From positions 1,266,001-1,330,000 of the forward strand of contig OZ014420.1 in NCBI GenBank assembly GCA_963965975.1: 64,000 bases of DNA, written 5' to 3'. The DNA comes from Xestospongia bergquistia (taxonomy: Eukaryota > Porifera > Demospongiae > Haplosclerida > Petrosiidae). Positions 1 through 17,660 of the stretch are shown here, piece after piece; position 1 is the first letter of the stretch, and each line of letters opens with the position of its first letter. Position numbers and translations under genes: made by a program. The notes beneath the pieces are model-generated. The model was not told where the DNA came from. It was given only the letters and a program-made list of their open reading frames with translations, and ran no database searches.

Positions 1-86
1 ATCAGGTATATATATTGTATATAGTCATTGAATGATATAGTACATCAGGTATATATATTGTATATAGTCATTGAATGATAGAGTAC
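1..86. repeat. 43-bp tandem duplication
   Basis: Positions 1-43 and 44-86 are the same 43-bp AT-rich unit with one difference (atatagtac against atagagtac). It lies in the RASA1 intron downstream of exon 102-210 and may continue left of the window. Confidence 0.9.
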
Positions 87-462
87 ATCACCTTAACTTA
101 CCTCTTCGAAGTTGTAAGATACCGGTTTTGTCACCAGGTAAATCTCCTCGTGTAATAGAAACACTTTCAGCTCGTGGTCTAGGAATACGAGGGGTATCAA
201 GAAGAGTTTCCTGAATGGAGCAATGTACATAGAATTTAGTATATTTTAGTTTTTTTTAGTAAATCTATTTTAATCAATTGCAGTATATTTTAGTAATCTA
301 TTTACTGCTGAGATGGGTAGTTCCAGTTTCAATCCATCTAAAATTATTTCTTTCTTATATCGATCAATAATGTCATCTAATGAATTAAACCATCTCCCTC
401 CAAAAACATAGTATCCGGTAGCATGTTTTTGAATCAAGAAACGTTGGACTAAGTCAAATGTT

Positions 463-522
<60 letters not shown>

Positions 523-577
523 GAGACAGAGAGAGAGACAGAGAGAGAGAGAGACAGAGAGAGAGAGAGACAGAGAA

Positions 578-622
<45 letters not shown>

Positions 623-2870
623 CAGAGAGAGACAGAGAGAGAGACAGAGAGAGAATGATATATAACCTTACAAAAAACAGTATCTTACCTAACAGCTAAA
701 GAATACATTCCTGGCTGTTGTCCAGAACGTACCAGAAAATCACCAGGTCCTCCTTCTATTAGTACAATATATTATAATCATTATATCAATAAGGATTAAT
801 TAGAGTCTCTTTACTTTGCATTAATAAATCAATAGCTTCTTCTCGACCAGTTCTATTATGAAACCAAGATTTCCCAAAATTAGTATCTTCATGACTCTAT
901 AAACAATGACTAGAGACAATGACATTAATACTGAACTGTACCACTTCCTCCATGACAACAAAAGGGATCAAACCACTCTCCCCTGTTCTCTGAGACCGCC
1001 CCCAACCCCATTCTTCATTAAGACGAGTTAACAATACAAATACTTCACCAGGAGAAATACTGGAAAGAACTATGGACTTCATATATCTAATATTTAAGAC
1101 TTACTTTAGTTCATCTGTACCTTGGTCTTTTCTATGAGGTGCCACAGCTATCAATAGTATATTTAATCTTACAGGCTGTATAAATAGATAAGAATAATTT
1201 GAGGTGTTGGCTTAAAGTTGACTTAGTAACTATTAATTGTTAGCTTGTGCGCAAGGAAGGAGTTGGTTTAACTAAATTTGTTAAACTAACCAGACAATGT
1301 CAGACAATGTAACTTGTAAATTGTGTTTACTGTACACTTAATGTTACTGAAGTGCTTTTATACATGGAGGACACTGGGTAGTACAAGATTTAGCTGACAT
1401 AGGATGCTACCCAGACCTTTAGATAAACAATACCACATCTATTTTATATGACAAAGCAGTTTACAGCTGTAAATAGCAGGATTTGTGGCATTGTACCACA
1501 AACCACTATAAGATGGTACTGCTTAAAATTTTTATTTACTTGATAAAAGTCCACTAAACAGAAAAACTCCTTTATAAACTGATACAACAGCAAGAATCTT
1601 AGGTACAGTGAGACCAATGTTCTCATACCCATGTTAATTGGTATGGGGATGAAAAAATTATAAACTGTTACACTATACAGTCTGTTTCCTCTAACTGTTG
1701 GCCTACAGTTGTCAGTCTGTTATTTTAATGATAAATGTAAACTTGAAGTGAGTTATGTATACCATAAAATAAGAAAAACGTTTAACGTTTAGACTTTAGT
1801 CTGCGTACATATATTATGTTGTTGTGATTAGATACATATTTACACAGCTGTCTTAAATTAGCATAGATAGTTATTATTGTTGGGAAAAAGGTGTAGAGGC
1901 AATGAGAGAGAGAGAGAGAGAAAGAGAGAGAGATTAAAGCTAACTAAATTAATTATTACAGTTGTGTCTCTGTGAATTTCTTGTCTAAATTCTCAGCTTT
2001 CCAAACTACCCATACAAACATAATATATTCTATTAAAATATACTACCATCACTCACAGCTGGTGGCATTACAGGCACCTCTAGGCCTTCATTTTCCAATA
2101 TATGAGAACAATTAGTATAATATCCAATAAGATCAACAAGAGATGAAAACTGACGACCACCAATATAATAATCACCACAAATCGAATTAATTTTAAAGTG
2201 ATGAATTTGACCCAATCGACTCAAATATGATATTGCGTAGTCACCAGGCTGATTGGTACTGTCTCGGACCAAATATGCCCCCGGAACACCTACACTTTGG
2301 AGTCTTTCATATGAAGTTTGACGGGTAATAGTTCCATGATACCAACTGAAGACAAAAGAGAGATTGTCATAATTATAAAGTGTCAAATATACGCGATTCT
2401 TGAAAATACATTAAAATTATCTTGTTAACTGGGACATCATATTTTGTTTCTACATAATCAATATTTGTTCTAAATATATTGTTTTGAATTATATGTAAAA
2501 ACAGGTCTTTGTTATTTAAAGCCACACTACTTATAAATACACTATCATAGTAATAGCAATGGTTTACTATGATGTTGCAAAATAAATAACTGCCTCAAAT
2601 TGATGTGTGTAAATTACAACATTTTTATATACAAGTTCGCTCTCTCTCTTTCTTTACTCACGACTCTGGGGGTGGAGCTGAGAGATCAAGGGCACCTTCT
2701 TCCTCTGACAACTCGTCGTACGAATCTTCATCATCGCCGGCGAATCTTCCATACGTAACCTCAAGATATTGCAGTTGAGCATATATGCTCTCTGGAATAT
2801 TCAGCTCGTCACCATCATCAGAGAATTGGTCAGAAATCGATGGAGGACGAAGGAGCCTGTCCGACGCCAT
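1..2870 (-). CDS. RASA1: Ras GTPase-activating protein 1 (p120 RasGAP), N-terminal part
   Basis: Eight exons can be joined in phase: 2662-2870, 2057-2345, 1105-1175, 942-1059, 815-896, 689-755, 306-462 and 102-210, giving about 367 residues before the gene leaves the window. The order is an acidic N-terminus, SH2 (starting WYHG, with LVRDS and CGDYYIGGRQFSSL), SH3 (ISPGEVFVLL, then W-G-W and GLIPFVV), a second SH2 (SWFH, GDFLVRS, YYVFGGRWFNSLDDII), and the beginning of the next region. This SH2-SH3-SH2 order and the GDYYIGGR and GGR-[YW]-[YF]-NS strings are characteristic of RASA1. The family acts in the cytosol, binds phosphotyrosine on activated receptors and stimulates Ras GTP hydrolysis; its PH, C2 and GAP domains should lie left of the window. 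The intron between 942 and 896 is only 45 nt. The start at 2870 is the first ATG of the open exon. The orthology is strong; exon ends are by eye. Confidence 0.93.
466..653. repeat. (GA)n microsatellite with CAGAGA interruptions
   Basis: About 190 bp of GA dinucleotides with interspersed GACAGA units. It fills the RASA1 intron between exons 689-755 and 306-462. Read on the gene strand it is (TC)n and runs directly into the acceptor at 462/463, so it doubles as the polypyrimidine tract. Confidence 0.95.
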
Positions 2871-3171
2871 AATACAATTGTAGCCAGATGTAAATTAAAA
2901 GGTGTGTCTTATAGGGACATTAATATTAACCCTCCCGCCCAAACAAAAATTATAACTATAATGATTAACACAACAGGATAATAATTTGGTAAAACAATTA
3001 TGGAAAGGCCACACTTTCACATCGGTATTTTATAAATACAAAAATTAAAGGAAAAAATGAGGAGATAAGAAAATTGAAGAATGCGTAATAGATAAATTGA
3101 TTATAACAAAAACGATCATTATAGAATTAGTCATAACACTATCATCGCCATAGCAACACGTTCACTCCAAG
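2871..3171. other. Intergenic: RASA1 5' side and SHB-like 3' side
   Basis: This 300-bp gap between two genes on the same strand should hold the RASA1 promoter and the SHB-like 3' UTR. No coding exon, TATA box or RNA gene was recognised. The short open frame on the plus strand here is antisense to RASA1 exon 1. Confidence 0.6.
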
Positions 3172-8996
<5,825 letters not shown>

Positions 8997-9267
8997 TTCC
9001 CTCCCACACTACGCTTAAAAAAACACACAGGTATGTTTCAAGAATTCACTATACTAGGCTAAAACAACAATTTTCTTGTTCGTTGACCAAATAACACTGC
9101 AGCCATTTAGGTTACAGCTCCACCTATTTCCGCAAATAGAAATAGACTCCGCCTTAAACCACACCCAATATAGTTACCAAAGAATTCATATAATAAAAAC
9201 CTAAAATAAATCAATAATTATGTATGAACAATGTATATAATTTGAAAATATTACAGATAAAAGTAAC
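8997..9267. other. Intergenic: SHB-like promoter side and 3' end of the actin-like gene
   Basis: This 270-bp spacer separates two genes on the minus strand. It should contain the SHB-like promoter and the short 3' UTR of the upstream fusion gene. No motif was recognised. Confidence 0.5.
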
Positions 9268-11624
9268 TTATGTTTTAGTGGGTTTCATAGCTTCAAGTCC
9301 TTTAGTCGACCAATCATCCAAAGTGACTAAGGACGTATTAAATGAGTTTAATGATGCCAAAACTCCTGCACCAAGATAAGATGCATGATGTCTATTCTCA
9401 CTAGCTTGGACTTGAATCTCCATTCGTGGAAAGATCAGTCCTACTTCCTTTTGTAAACGTTCTTGAAAACCAATTAAAAGGGTCGTACCCCCGGCAAGAT
9501 AGATTCGACGAGACATTTCTCGTCTCATGTCAAGTGGACAATGTTCAATAGCTTTTTGAACCATATCTTGTACTCCAACCACATCCTTTCCCCAAACACC
9601 AGGTGTAAACAAACCTTCGGTTGCTTTAAAGAGAGCAGAATCAAGATGGATGACCTTCTTGTGATCTGGCAGTTGGAACCGATCTACATCTACAGCTCTT
9701 ATGTAATCAGAGGGTGACTCTTCACAATGTACTGAATCATCAGGGTAGTCTTGAGAGAGAAAGCATATATTCTCTTTAATATAACGCACTACATACATCT
9801 CAGTCTCAGAGAAATACCGAATATCTCTGGCAGTTGCTAACTTGGAGAGATTTTCTGTGATAGAATGTCCGCCAAAAGGAGAGTGAGAACATCCCGAATC
9901 CACTTTATATCCATCAATAATTGGTACAACGTCTAAACCATCTCCTACGCTAACAACAATACCTGAGGTTTGGTTGTATGAGTACAACGCCATTGTTGTC
10001 TGCTCTTGAACTAAAATACTCTGAAATCCCAGTACTTCCAGTATTACTTCTACTAACAGTGTCTGTTCTGCTTCAGACATCACTGGAGAGATACATACAA
10101 GAGCACTAGAGTTCTGAGGTTCTAACTGCAAGTTCTTACAAGTAGTTTCAACGATGCATTGAAAACTCTCTTTAATTGGAAGGTTGGCATCTAATCTCAC
10201 CCGATGACGACAGGGGTAGATCAATTTTACATGACGCCTCATACTAGGTAAAAGGGCTTCAATTCCACATGCTATTACCCTCTCATCTTTCACTGCACAG
10301 ACATTAGGGAAGAAGAGTTGAGGGTAAGTGTTATCATTAGCTAGTCCAGCTCGGACTGAACAAGACCCCAAATCCAAGATCAGTATTGTTGTAGAACGAG
10401 TAGGAGAGAGGGAGAGACGATGGGTCATAGTTGGATGAACACCTTCCAGTTGTAAAACTCTGTGCCAAGTTGTTAACTCTTCCTTGCTTTCAGCTCGTAG
10501 CATGATAAAGTTGCCACTCCCTTTTTCAATGATTTCAATTTTTACTGTGTCAGGATGGATGACAATCTTGGAATCAGCAAGACGAATAAAAGAAGTAGCT
10601 TTCGTAGAGCTCTCGTCATCATAATAAAACAAACTACCTCGTGTGAGACGAAAATAACGACGTTTCCATCCCTTCATAACTGTAGGTTTACGCTGATTGA
10701 CTGGCAGTTTGTCCAAGTACCCTGAATATCTTGAGTTTTCTCCTGTAGAAGATTGACTTACACCAGGACGACAATCGTTATATAATTCTTCCAAGAGACA
10801 TGTAGGGTCCCACTCCATGGTGGATTGAGGAGCAGCTAATGATACTGTTGGATCCTCTAATACTTCCTCTTTGAGTTTGTTCTTTTTATTAAAGCTTTTA
10901 CTTTTCTTTGATTTTCCAGACTTCGAGGAAGTATTAGGTGGAGGAGAGGGTGAGGAACCACTATAAAATACACTCTTACTACGTGAATTACTTGGACTTT
11001 TCTGAGTCTCTATAGATTTGCTTGCTTTTGGCTCACTAGCAACAGGTTTTTCCTCATCATTAGGACTACCTAACTCATCAGAACTATCCTCTGTTTTATC
11101 AATCACTGACTTTTGTTCTTCTACAGCTTTTATAGTAGAGGGACTACCATTAGATATTTCAGTCACAATAGAAGACTCCAGTGGAGAAGGCTGAGGAGGT
11201 GAACTCATTGAAGTGTCAGACTTATTATGAGGTTGTATAAATGACTGGGCATTAGATATACTTTTATCGCTCAATAAAGAACTTGTAGCCTCATCTTCTT
11301 CTGTTGATAATATTTTTGCTTCTTCTTCATTAATCTCTCCATTAGTCATTGGCTGTATTTCTTGATTTATCAGAGACTCATCTTTGTGGATATCTGCACC
11401 ATTATTATCTTCATTCACAGTGCTATCAACATTATTTGAATCCATATTGATATGACTTTCATCTGAGTTAACAATGTCTAGTCCACTTTCAAGGGGAATA
11501 GTAGAGGAGTCTTGGACAGTGATATCATTAGTTGAAGTTGGCTTCTCTTCCTGTTCTTCTCTATGATCCGAGTTTGTTGGGTCTGTGTATGTAAGAAGCA
11601 GACAGATGAACTTGAGTTGACTTG

Positions 11625-11657
<33 letters not shown>

Positions 11658-13442
11658 TTGTGTGTAGGTGTAATGACACATATGGATGTTTTGTTTAATA
11701 TTAATTAACAATTGTTGTAAAAACTTTACTAAATATTAATGAGGATTGGTGTCTAGACATAAGCAGTAATATCAAGAGATAGAATGGAACATTAACATAT
11801 TTCAATACAAGGATGTACTAGTATTCAAATACAAAATAAATGATCTTAAAAAAGTTAAATTGTCTTGTGTGGAAGTGTTCTGTATGTCAACAGCACATCA
11901 GTGAATTCCTACAGTCTTGGTAAGTAAAGTCTATTATGTTAAAAAGGGTGTCATATTTTATATGTGTGTGTATGAGTGTGTGTATTCATACTTGGAATTT
12001 ACTAAGACTTTTTAACACCTTAAGAATATTATTAACAGCAAACTTATTTATGACAAATGTTTGTTGTATTATGTTGTTAAATTGTAAGCTTCTTGAGAAA
12101 GAATTTATTGGGGATATTTGTCAGCAATGAGAATAACAGAACCATTTGTACATGTACACAAGGAATTCAATGAACCACTAACACACATACAGACAGTACT
12201 AACAATTTATTTCTTCTATTTCAAATCTATTCAGAAGTTTTTCATTACAAGAAAAAAAAACATTCTAAGTCAATAATCCTACACACACACAAACTTTAAG
12301 TTATACTTTGTAATACTAAATAGAACTCCCAGACTAGTAGTAATAGTCCCTTATCACCACAATATATATACACAATAGGTTACACTATGTCCTTTGATAG
12401 TATAGTATTCCCACATTATCAAATCATGAATGTATAATAATAATATTAGTGTATTCATCTTTGTGAGAATATTTGCTAAGTATGTTAACAATGTTACTAA
12501 TATAAAGAAAGGTTAATGGCTCAAGTGTGCTTGTCTAAATGTGTTTGTTGCCAATAGTCAGTTGTTGTTTTGAAAGAGACACCAGTACATTATTAGAAAC
12601 CTGACACAGTAATAGAACAAGTTTGACCAGTAACTAAAACAAGGACAAATGAAATTCCTTTACAGCTCAACAGCCACAAATATTGCTAATGCTGTATTTA
12701 ATACTAGTGCATGTATATGAATGAAGACAAGTGTCATTCATTTAAAAGGTCTTTTAAAAGTATTTTTTCTCACACACAGAAAGTTGTTATTGAAAATAAA
12801 CTAACACAAAAAATGTCAACAAAGTTTTTCTATATAATTTTTAGTAAATAACTCACAATCAACAATAGTAGCTGAGAAATCAGGAAATTTTTCTGAGAAA
12901 AATCGCACAACAAGATCATCCTCTTTCATCGAGTCATTCTGTGATACCAGTATAAGAAACTCTTGCAAAGCATCAGATGAGATTGAGCCCTCTTCATCAA
13001 AACTAGGATATTGGAGCAAATACTGGGATTTTAAATGGTGTTTTAAATTAGTAATATCTTGGAAGGTTCTTTTGACTGGTTGATTGGCACTTTGAGTTGA
13101 TCTAACCAGCCAATACGAGATCTCATCATCTTGATCAACGTATTCAACTGATAGAGGAGTTACGTTTGATTCAAAGAAGCTCCCTTCCATTTCCCGACTG
13201 TCATTCTTTGAAAGGAGGCAGTGTTGAAGACAGACGATTCTTTCTGAGTTGCTGTTCAGAGTCTGAGCAAGTTGACTTACTTGTTTCCACTGTCTAGATT
13301 CTTTATAATGTTCCAAAAGTTGTTCTCCAACTTGCTGCAAGTGTTCCTCTAAATCCAGATGTTTTTTTAGGGTTTCTTCGCTTAGAGACAAGAAAGGGCT
13401 CAGCGGAGGCAGAGCTGTGGGTGAAAGTGGGCTGGTACTCAT
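9268..13442 (-). CDS. PX-like / PH / actin-related fusion protein
   Basis: Exon 12857-13442 and exon 9268-11582 join in phase (GAT-T|AC), giving 966 residues. Residues about 20-75 are a helical region. About 85-190 resemble a divergent PX domain (SYWLVRS, VKRTFQDITNLKHHLKSQYL, LQEFLILVSQ, VVRFFSEKFPDF). About 197-460 is Ser/Thr/Glu-rich and probably disordered. About 478-575 is a PH domain (YSGYLDKLP, GWKRRYFRLTRGSLFYYDD, terminal W in LTTWHRVLQLEG). About 590-966 is a full-length actin fold of about 375 residues: phosphate-1 loop LDLGSCSVRAGL, phosphate-2 loop VVSVGDGLDVVPIIDGY, adenosine loop YLAGGTTLLIGFQERL and ASYLGAGVLASL. The phosphate-2 loop is close to the actin consensus, so nucleotide binding is plausible. 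I do not know a named family with this order. It is divergent to the LysM gene, with 163 bp between start codons. Confidence 0.8.
11583..12856. other. Intron of the actin-like fusion gene, with (GT)n run
   Basis: This 1.27-kb AT-rich intron has a (GT)n microsatellite at about 11626-11656, close to its acceptor. Read on the gene strand that run is (CA)n. No nested coding sequence is convincing; the small open frames here translate simple repeats or AT-rich DNA. Confidence 0.65.
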
Positions 13443-13605
13443 TCTCTCCAGAGTTTAGACATAGACACAGCTGCGAAGACCTAATAACACCCTAACAAGA
13501 ATTGTATTGTAACAACAGAAGGGTGGAGTAGGTGCTTAATAAGTATCACGTGAAAAAAGAAGGGGCGTGTCTTTACTGATGAAACATTGATCATTGACTG
13601 CCATT
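13443..13605. promoter_or_regulatory. Probable bidirectional promoter (actin-like fusion / LYSMD)
   Basis: Only 163 bp separate the two divergent start codons, so the core promoters and 5' UTRs of both genes must share this space. A TCACGTGA palindrome is present near 13546-13553. There is no clear TATA box. Confidence 0.55.
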
Positions 13606-15307
13606 ATGACCAGTACTAAAAAGAATGGCTATCTACGTCTACCAACATTTGATCCCGATGAAATGCCGCAAACAGAGATGTCAACAAAATCTGTACAGAA
13701 GAAAAAGCCTCCAGAGCCTCTTGACCTCAAACCTGGTCTTTTTGTTATGTTCAGTAAAGACAGAAAAAAACTACCAAGCGAATCAGAAGAGATAGAAATG
13801 ACAAACTTAAGACACAAACGTCCCAAACATAGAAGATTAAAAAGTCCTAAAAGTCCCTCATCCAAGAAGAGTCGTCAGGAACTCATTGAAGAGCCCTTGC
13901 TACCTGGAGATACGATACAGAGAGTGGCCTTAAGATATGCTTGTCCTGTAAGTAGCTGACAAGATAAATATATACTTTATATAAGTTACCAGTTGCTTGC
14001 TTTTTATCAAAATTAGTATACCAAATACTTTAATTATTAGGGAATTAACTTAGCAGACCTTTACTTTTTGTTTGGACCTGACTATAATTAACGGTTAATT
14101 ATGAGGAGCTAACCTTTTATATCGTACTTACTTAATACATGCCTAGCACATACTCCTAATAAGCTCTGATCAAATGTCAAACTGGCCTGGTGTATAACAC
14201 AACAGATGATATAATGACAAATGACCTTGTTGTTAACATCATTGCTATATCTTATTGGTATACATTAGTACAGTGTTGTCCTTATAATAATAATTATGTC
14301 TGCTTATTTACATCTCCTTTGTTTATTTATAGTACTGTAATACTATCATTTACTAATACAAATTTTACATGGAAAGAAAATATTAAGTATTTAATGCAAC
14401 TATTGTTGAGAGACAAAATTAATGGAACTTGTTAAGTTAGAAAACCATGATGCAATAAGAGCATTATAATACATTACTTTATGATATTTTTTATTATTGT
14501 TGTGTCTTTAGGTGGCTGAATTACGTAGAATTAACAAACTTTACAGTGATCAAGATTTCCATGCACTTAAGACAATTAAAATTCCTGTAAAGGAACACAG
14601 TTTATTAACTGATGCTAAAGAGAGAGAGAAAAGGCGAAACTTAATAGTAGAGGACGTCAACAAATCTGGGACACATAGCTCGGGAGGAAACTCAACTGAT
14701 GATCTCCATTTTGGAGGACCTGAATCATATTATACTTCTGATGTGTCTCAAGATGCAGATGATGAGTGTGGAGGTGAAGATTCAGATACACCTGAATATC
14801 GGTAAGTCATGTGACTATCACATGATTGTAGAGCAAGTCATGTGACTGTTAATAGGTAGCAATGAAATTTTTTGTAAAATTGTTGTGGTGCGTTAATCCA
14901 TTTTCATCATAATCTAGAAAGAAAGCTATCAATCTTATGATACTATTATAGTTCCAATGATAATATCAATATGTGAATTCAAATTATGCTATTTCTCTTT
15001 CCACAGTGATATTAGTATTCAAAGTGCACTCAAATGGAAGCACAGTCGTCAGACACTCTTAAATAAACTCGATGAAGATCTTCAGAGAGTTAAAGACTCC
15101 AACGAAAGCCAATCTAATGTACGTGAAGTACGACTTACTTTAGATGTTCCATCAATTCATCCAGTGACTGTTCAAGAATATACTAAATCATTACTAGATA
15201 TGCCTCACTGGGGGGTTCTAATATTCAGCGCTCTAGGACTGATATTATTGATAACAATAGGATTATTTGTGCTCTGCTTCACTGGTCATTGTCCCGTTGG
15301 TGTATGA
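13606..15307 (+). CDS. LysM domain-containing membrane protein (LYSMD3/4 type)
   Basis: Exons 13606-13947, 14512-14801 and 15007-15307 join in phase to give 310 residues, close to the usual length of LYSMD3/4. A basic, lysine-rich stretch precedes one LysM domain at about 103-150 (LLPGDTIQRVALRY, CPVAELRRINKL, DFHALKTIKIPV). The first intron splits the LysM at CP|VAEL. An acidic linker (DADDECGGEDSD) and a charged segment follow. A single transmembrane helix lies near 280-302 (WGVLIFSALGLILLITIGLF), followed by a short cysteine-containing tail. There is no signal peptide, so it is probably a single-pass protein with a long N-terminal part; vertebrate LYSMD3 has been linked to chitin sensing and Golgi function. 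The start at 13606 is the first in-frame ATG. It converges on EIF2B5 with 162 bp between stop codons. Confidence 0.88.
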
Positions 15308-15469
15308 TACTGACAAAACAATTATGATTTGTGTTCATTTGCTTGCAGTATTATCAACTAATGAGACAATTCTAATTCTCTGATATCACTCTCTTAATTG
15401 CTTTATATTTTAATATGAACAGCCAAAATATTAAGATATTTTAAAATTCAATGTAAATAATGTATATCT

Positions 15470-17590
15470 TTAATCCTCATCACTTTCTTCCTCTGCATTT
15501 TCTAGCCACTCGATAACAGGATGTATGTGTTTTAATAAATCTGAATGTTCAGCATTCTTTTCTTTAACTGACTTGAATTGGCCATGCCAATTAAATATGG
15601 CCACCTCTTCAATCACCTCCAAATTATAAAGTTCTAACACTATTTTGGGAAACACAGAGAGAACAATACGATCTTTCATAGCAATGTCTGCTATAGTGTT
15701 CAGTACGGATACTTGTATTGTTCCTCCTTTTATATAATGCTGTAATAGATTGTGATAGTAACGGATTGCTTTCAAAACATACTCCATTAGTGTGGATTTA
15801 GTTAGCTCTGTGTTATCTGATAGTTGTGGACCTTCTAACATAGCTCTCACTATGTTCAGTGGGACTTCATCTATAGGAATGTTGTAAGCATGTTTCGAAG
15901 CGTTAACCATTAAAATAGTGTTTTCAGTTGTAACAGAATCAATGAGACCAGATCTGATATTGTCTAAAGTCTCATGATAAAATAGGTCTTCCATGTTGCT
16001 CTCAGCTTGTACGGGATCTTGAAGAGTAGGAGAGGTGGAGTGACTCGATTCTCCACTTAGACTTTCTTCATTATCCACATGTTCGTTATTCTCATACACA
16101 CTGGAATGCCATTTCTCGAAAATAAAAGTATCAGAATCATCATCACTATCAGGTTGGGGAGGTACCCATTTAAATCCTTTTCCACCACACCCTACGTCAC
16201 CTTCTACACATTCTGGCTTCTGTGTATCAGTCAACACTTCTTTCTTTTCTTCTTTGTCACTCTCATCCTCCCAATCATCAATATTTGTAATGAGAGCATT
16301 TTGGTTGGTGGTTAATCGTGTCCCAGATGATACCAAAAACCCTTCTCCAATTACAACATTATATGAGAGGATGCAGCCATCCTCTACAATAACTTTCGGT
16401 TTCAATTCTACATTATCTGCAAGGATACTCTTTCTCAATGTGCAATGGTCACCTACCACTACGTGGTCCCATATATAACATCCTTCAATAACCACGCCCT
16501 TTCCAATCCGACAATTATGACCAATAGAAGAATGTGTGATTCGTGTTTGTGGCCCAACTGATGTACCTGAGCCCAAAACTACATCTTCTTCAAGAACACA
16601 GTCAAAAGCAAGCGAGACATTACGACTAAGGTATATATTATGTCTACCATAGGAGTAAGCTTCATCTTTGAGTAAACTGATGTCTGGAACCAATGGATAC
16701 ACCCATCTATGTATGACGTCTTTGCTAACAGCTTCGTAAGTTTGAAGATTACTAACGCGTGCTGCATATTGATCTGAGATGAAGTGAGCATAGATGCTGT
16801 TCCCAAGGATTTCTTCATTTACAATGATTCCACGAATAAAATGATAGCGAGTCAGATAATCAAAGTTATCTGAGAATAGTTGAGGTACTGTGGGGGCACA
16901 CACACTTATGTGACAGTCTAATATATCGTAATGTATCTCAACTTCAGGATTTTCTTCAAAAATAGTTGTGGGTATATTGACTCTTCTTTTGTTGTCTGGT
17001 TTCTCGCAGAACAAGAGTCTATCTGATTTTGAGTTTGTTGCAATGAGAATGTCGTCTTCAATGCTTCTTGTACGATGATTAGGAGCTGCTCGTTTGTATA
17101 CGTTGGTCATTACAACCATCTTGTCTCCTTCACGTAACTTTTTATGCTTTTGAATGACCTCACGAAGATCCATATTAGATACTAAGTCACCAGAAACTAA
17201 GATAAAGTCAGATCGAATGAGCGCTTGAGAGTCAATGTCACGTAAAGCATCACCGACTGATGGACAACTCTCTGAAACAATGATGTGGAGTTTAACTGAT
17301 GACGAAGGCTTGTTCCATCGTGATTGCTGTAAGTGAGCTCTCAAAATATCAGAATGTGTACAGCAGTAAACGAAAATTTCCTCTACACCAGAGAGGGCCA
17401 GAAATTCTACAGTGTAATCAATGAGGGGGCGGTTAACTAGGGGCAGCAAAGCTCGAGGTTTCTCGCTAGTTATAGGTAGGAATCTGAAACTGAAGCTATC
17501 TGCTATCACTACAGCTTGTATGACATCCTCTGGGTCCCATTTCTTCCCTCCTTTCTTTCCTTTTTCCTTTGGCCCACTCATCTCAAACAA
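15470..17590 (-). CDS. EIF2B5: Translation initiation factor eIF2B subunit epsilon
   Basis: One intronless frame of 706 codons, against about 720 residues in human. The N-terminal nucleotidyltransferase-like domain contains VIQAVVIADSFSFRFLPIT, KPRALLPLVNRPLIDYT and FILVSGDLVSN. A left-handed beta-helix follows at about residues 320-430, with hexapeptide repeats such as VVLGSGTSVGPQTRI, IGKGVVIEGCYIWD and NVVIGEG. An acidic linker leads to the C-terminal catalytic W2 domain, ending in acidic/aromatic boxes and EWLENAEEESDED. eIF2B-epsilon catalyses GDP-GTP exchange on eIF2 in the cytosol and is the control point of the integrated stress response. Translation may start at 17590 (MFEMSG) or at MSGPKEK (17581). 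The lack of introns stands out among intron-rich neighbours. It is divergent to HAUS1. Confidence 0.96.
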   Translation of the reverse strand: MFEMSGPKEKGKKGGKKWDPEDVIQAVVIADSFSFRFLPITSEKPRALLPLVNRPLIDYTVEFLALSGVEEIFVYCCTHSDILRAHLQQSRWNKPSSSVKLHIIVSESCPSVGDALRDIDSQALIRSDFILVSGDLVSNMDLREVIQKHKKLREGDKMVVMTNVYKRAAPNHRTRSIEDDILIATNSKSDRLLFCEKPDNKRRVNIPTTIFEENPEVEIHYDILDCHISVCAPTVPQLFSDNFDYLTRYHFIRGIIVNEEILGNSIYAHFISDQYAARVSNLQTYEAVSKDVIHRWVYPLVPDISLLKDEAYSYGRHNIYLSRNVSLAFDCVLEEDVVLGSGTSVGPQTRITHSSIGHNCRIGKGVVIEGCYIWDHVVVGDHCTLRKSILADNVELKPKVIVEDGCILSYNVVIGEGFLVSSGTRLTTNQNALITNIDDWEDESDKEEKKEVLTDTQKPECVEGDVGCGGKGFKWVPPQPDSDDDSDTFIFEKWHSSVYENNEHVDNEESLSGESSHSTSPTLQDPVQAESNMEDLFYHETLDNIRSGLIDSVTTENTILMVNASKHAYNIPIDEVPLNIVRAMLEGPQLSDNTELTKSTLMEYVLKAIRYYHNLLQHYIKGGTIQVSVLNTIADIAMKDRIVLSVFPKIVLELYNLEVIEEVAIFNWHGQFKSVKEKNAEHSDLLKHIHPVIEWLENAEEESDED

Positions 17591-17660
17591 ACGTGGTTCT
17601 TTGTAGGTGTGGCATAAGGTGTGTCTAGCAAAAATAGCAGGACTTTTGAGGGAAGTTCAA
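17591..17660. promoter_or_regulatory. Very short bidirectional promoter (EIF2B5 / HAUS1)
   Basis: Seventy base pairs separate the EIF2B5 start (17590) from the HAUS1 start (17661), or 79 if EIF2B5 starts at 17581. Both promoters and both 5' leaders must lie here or overlap coding sequence. No TATA box is visible. Confidence 0.55.

Noticed and set aside
11478..11711. His-Thr repeat peptides upstream of the actin-like exon
   Set aside because: They translate an intronic dinucleotide repeat; the acceptor at 11583 precedes the real exon.
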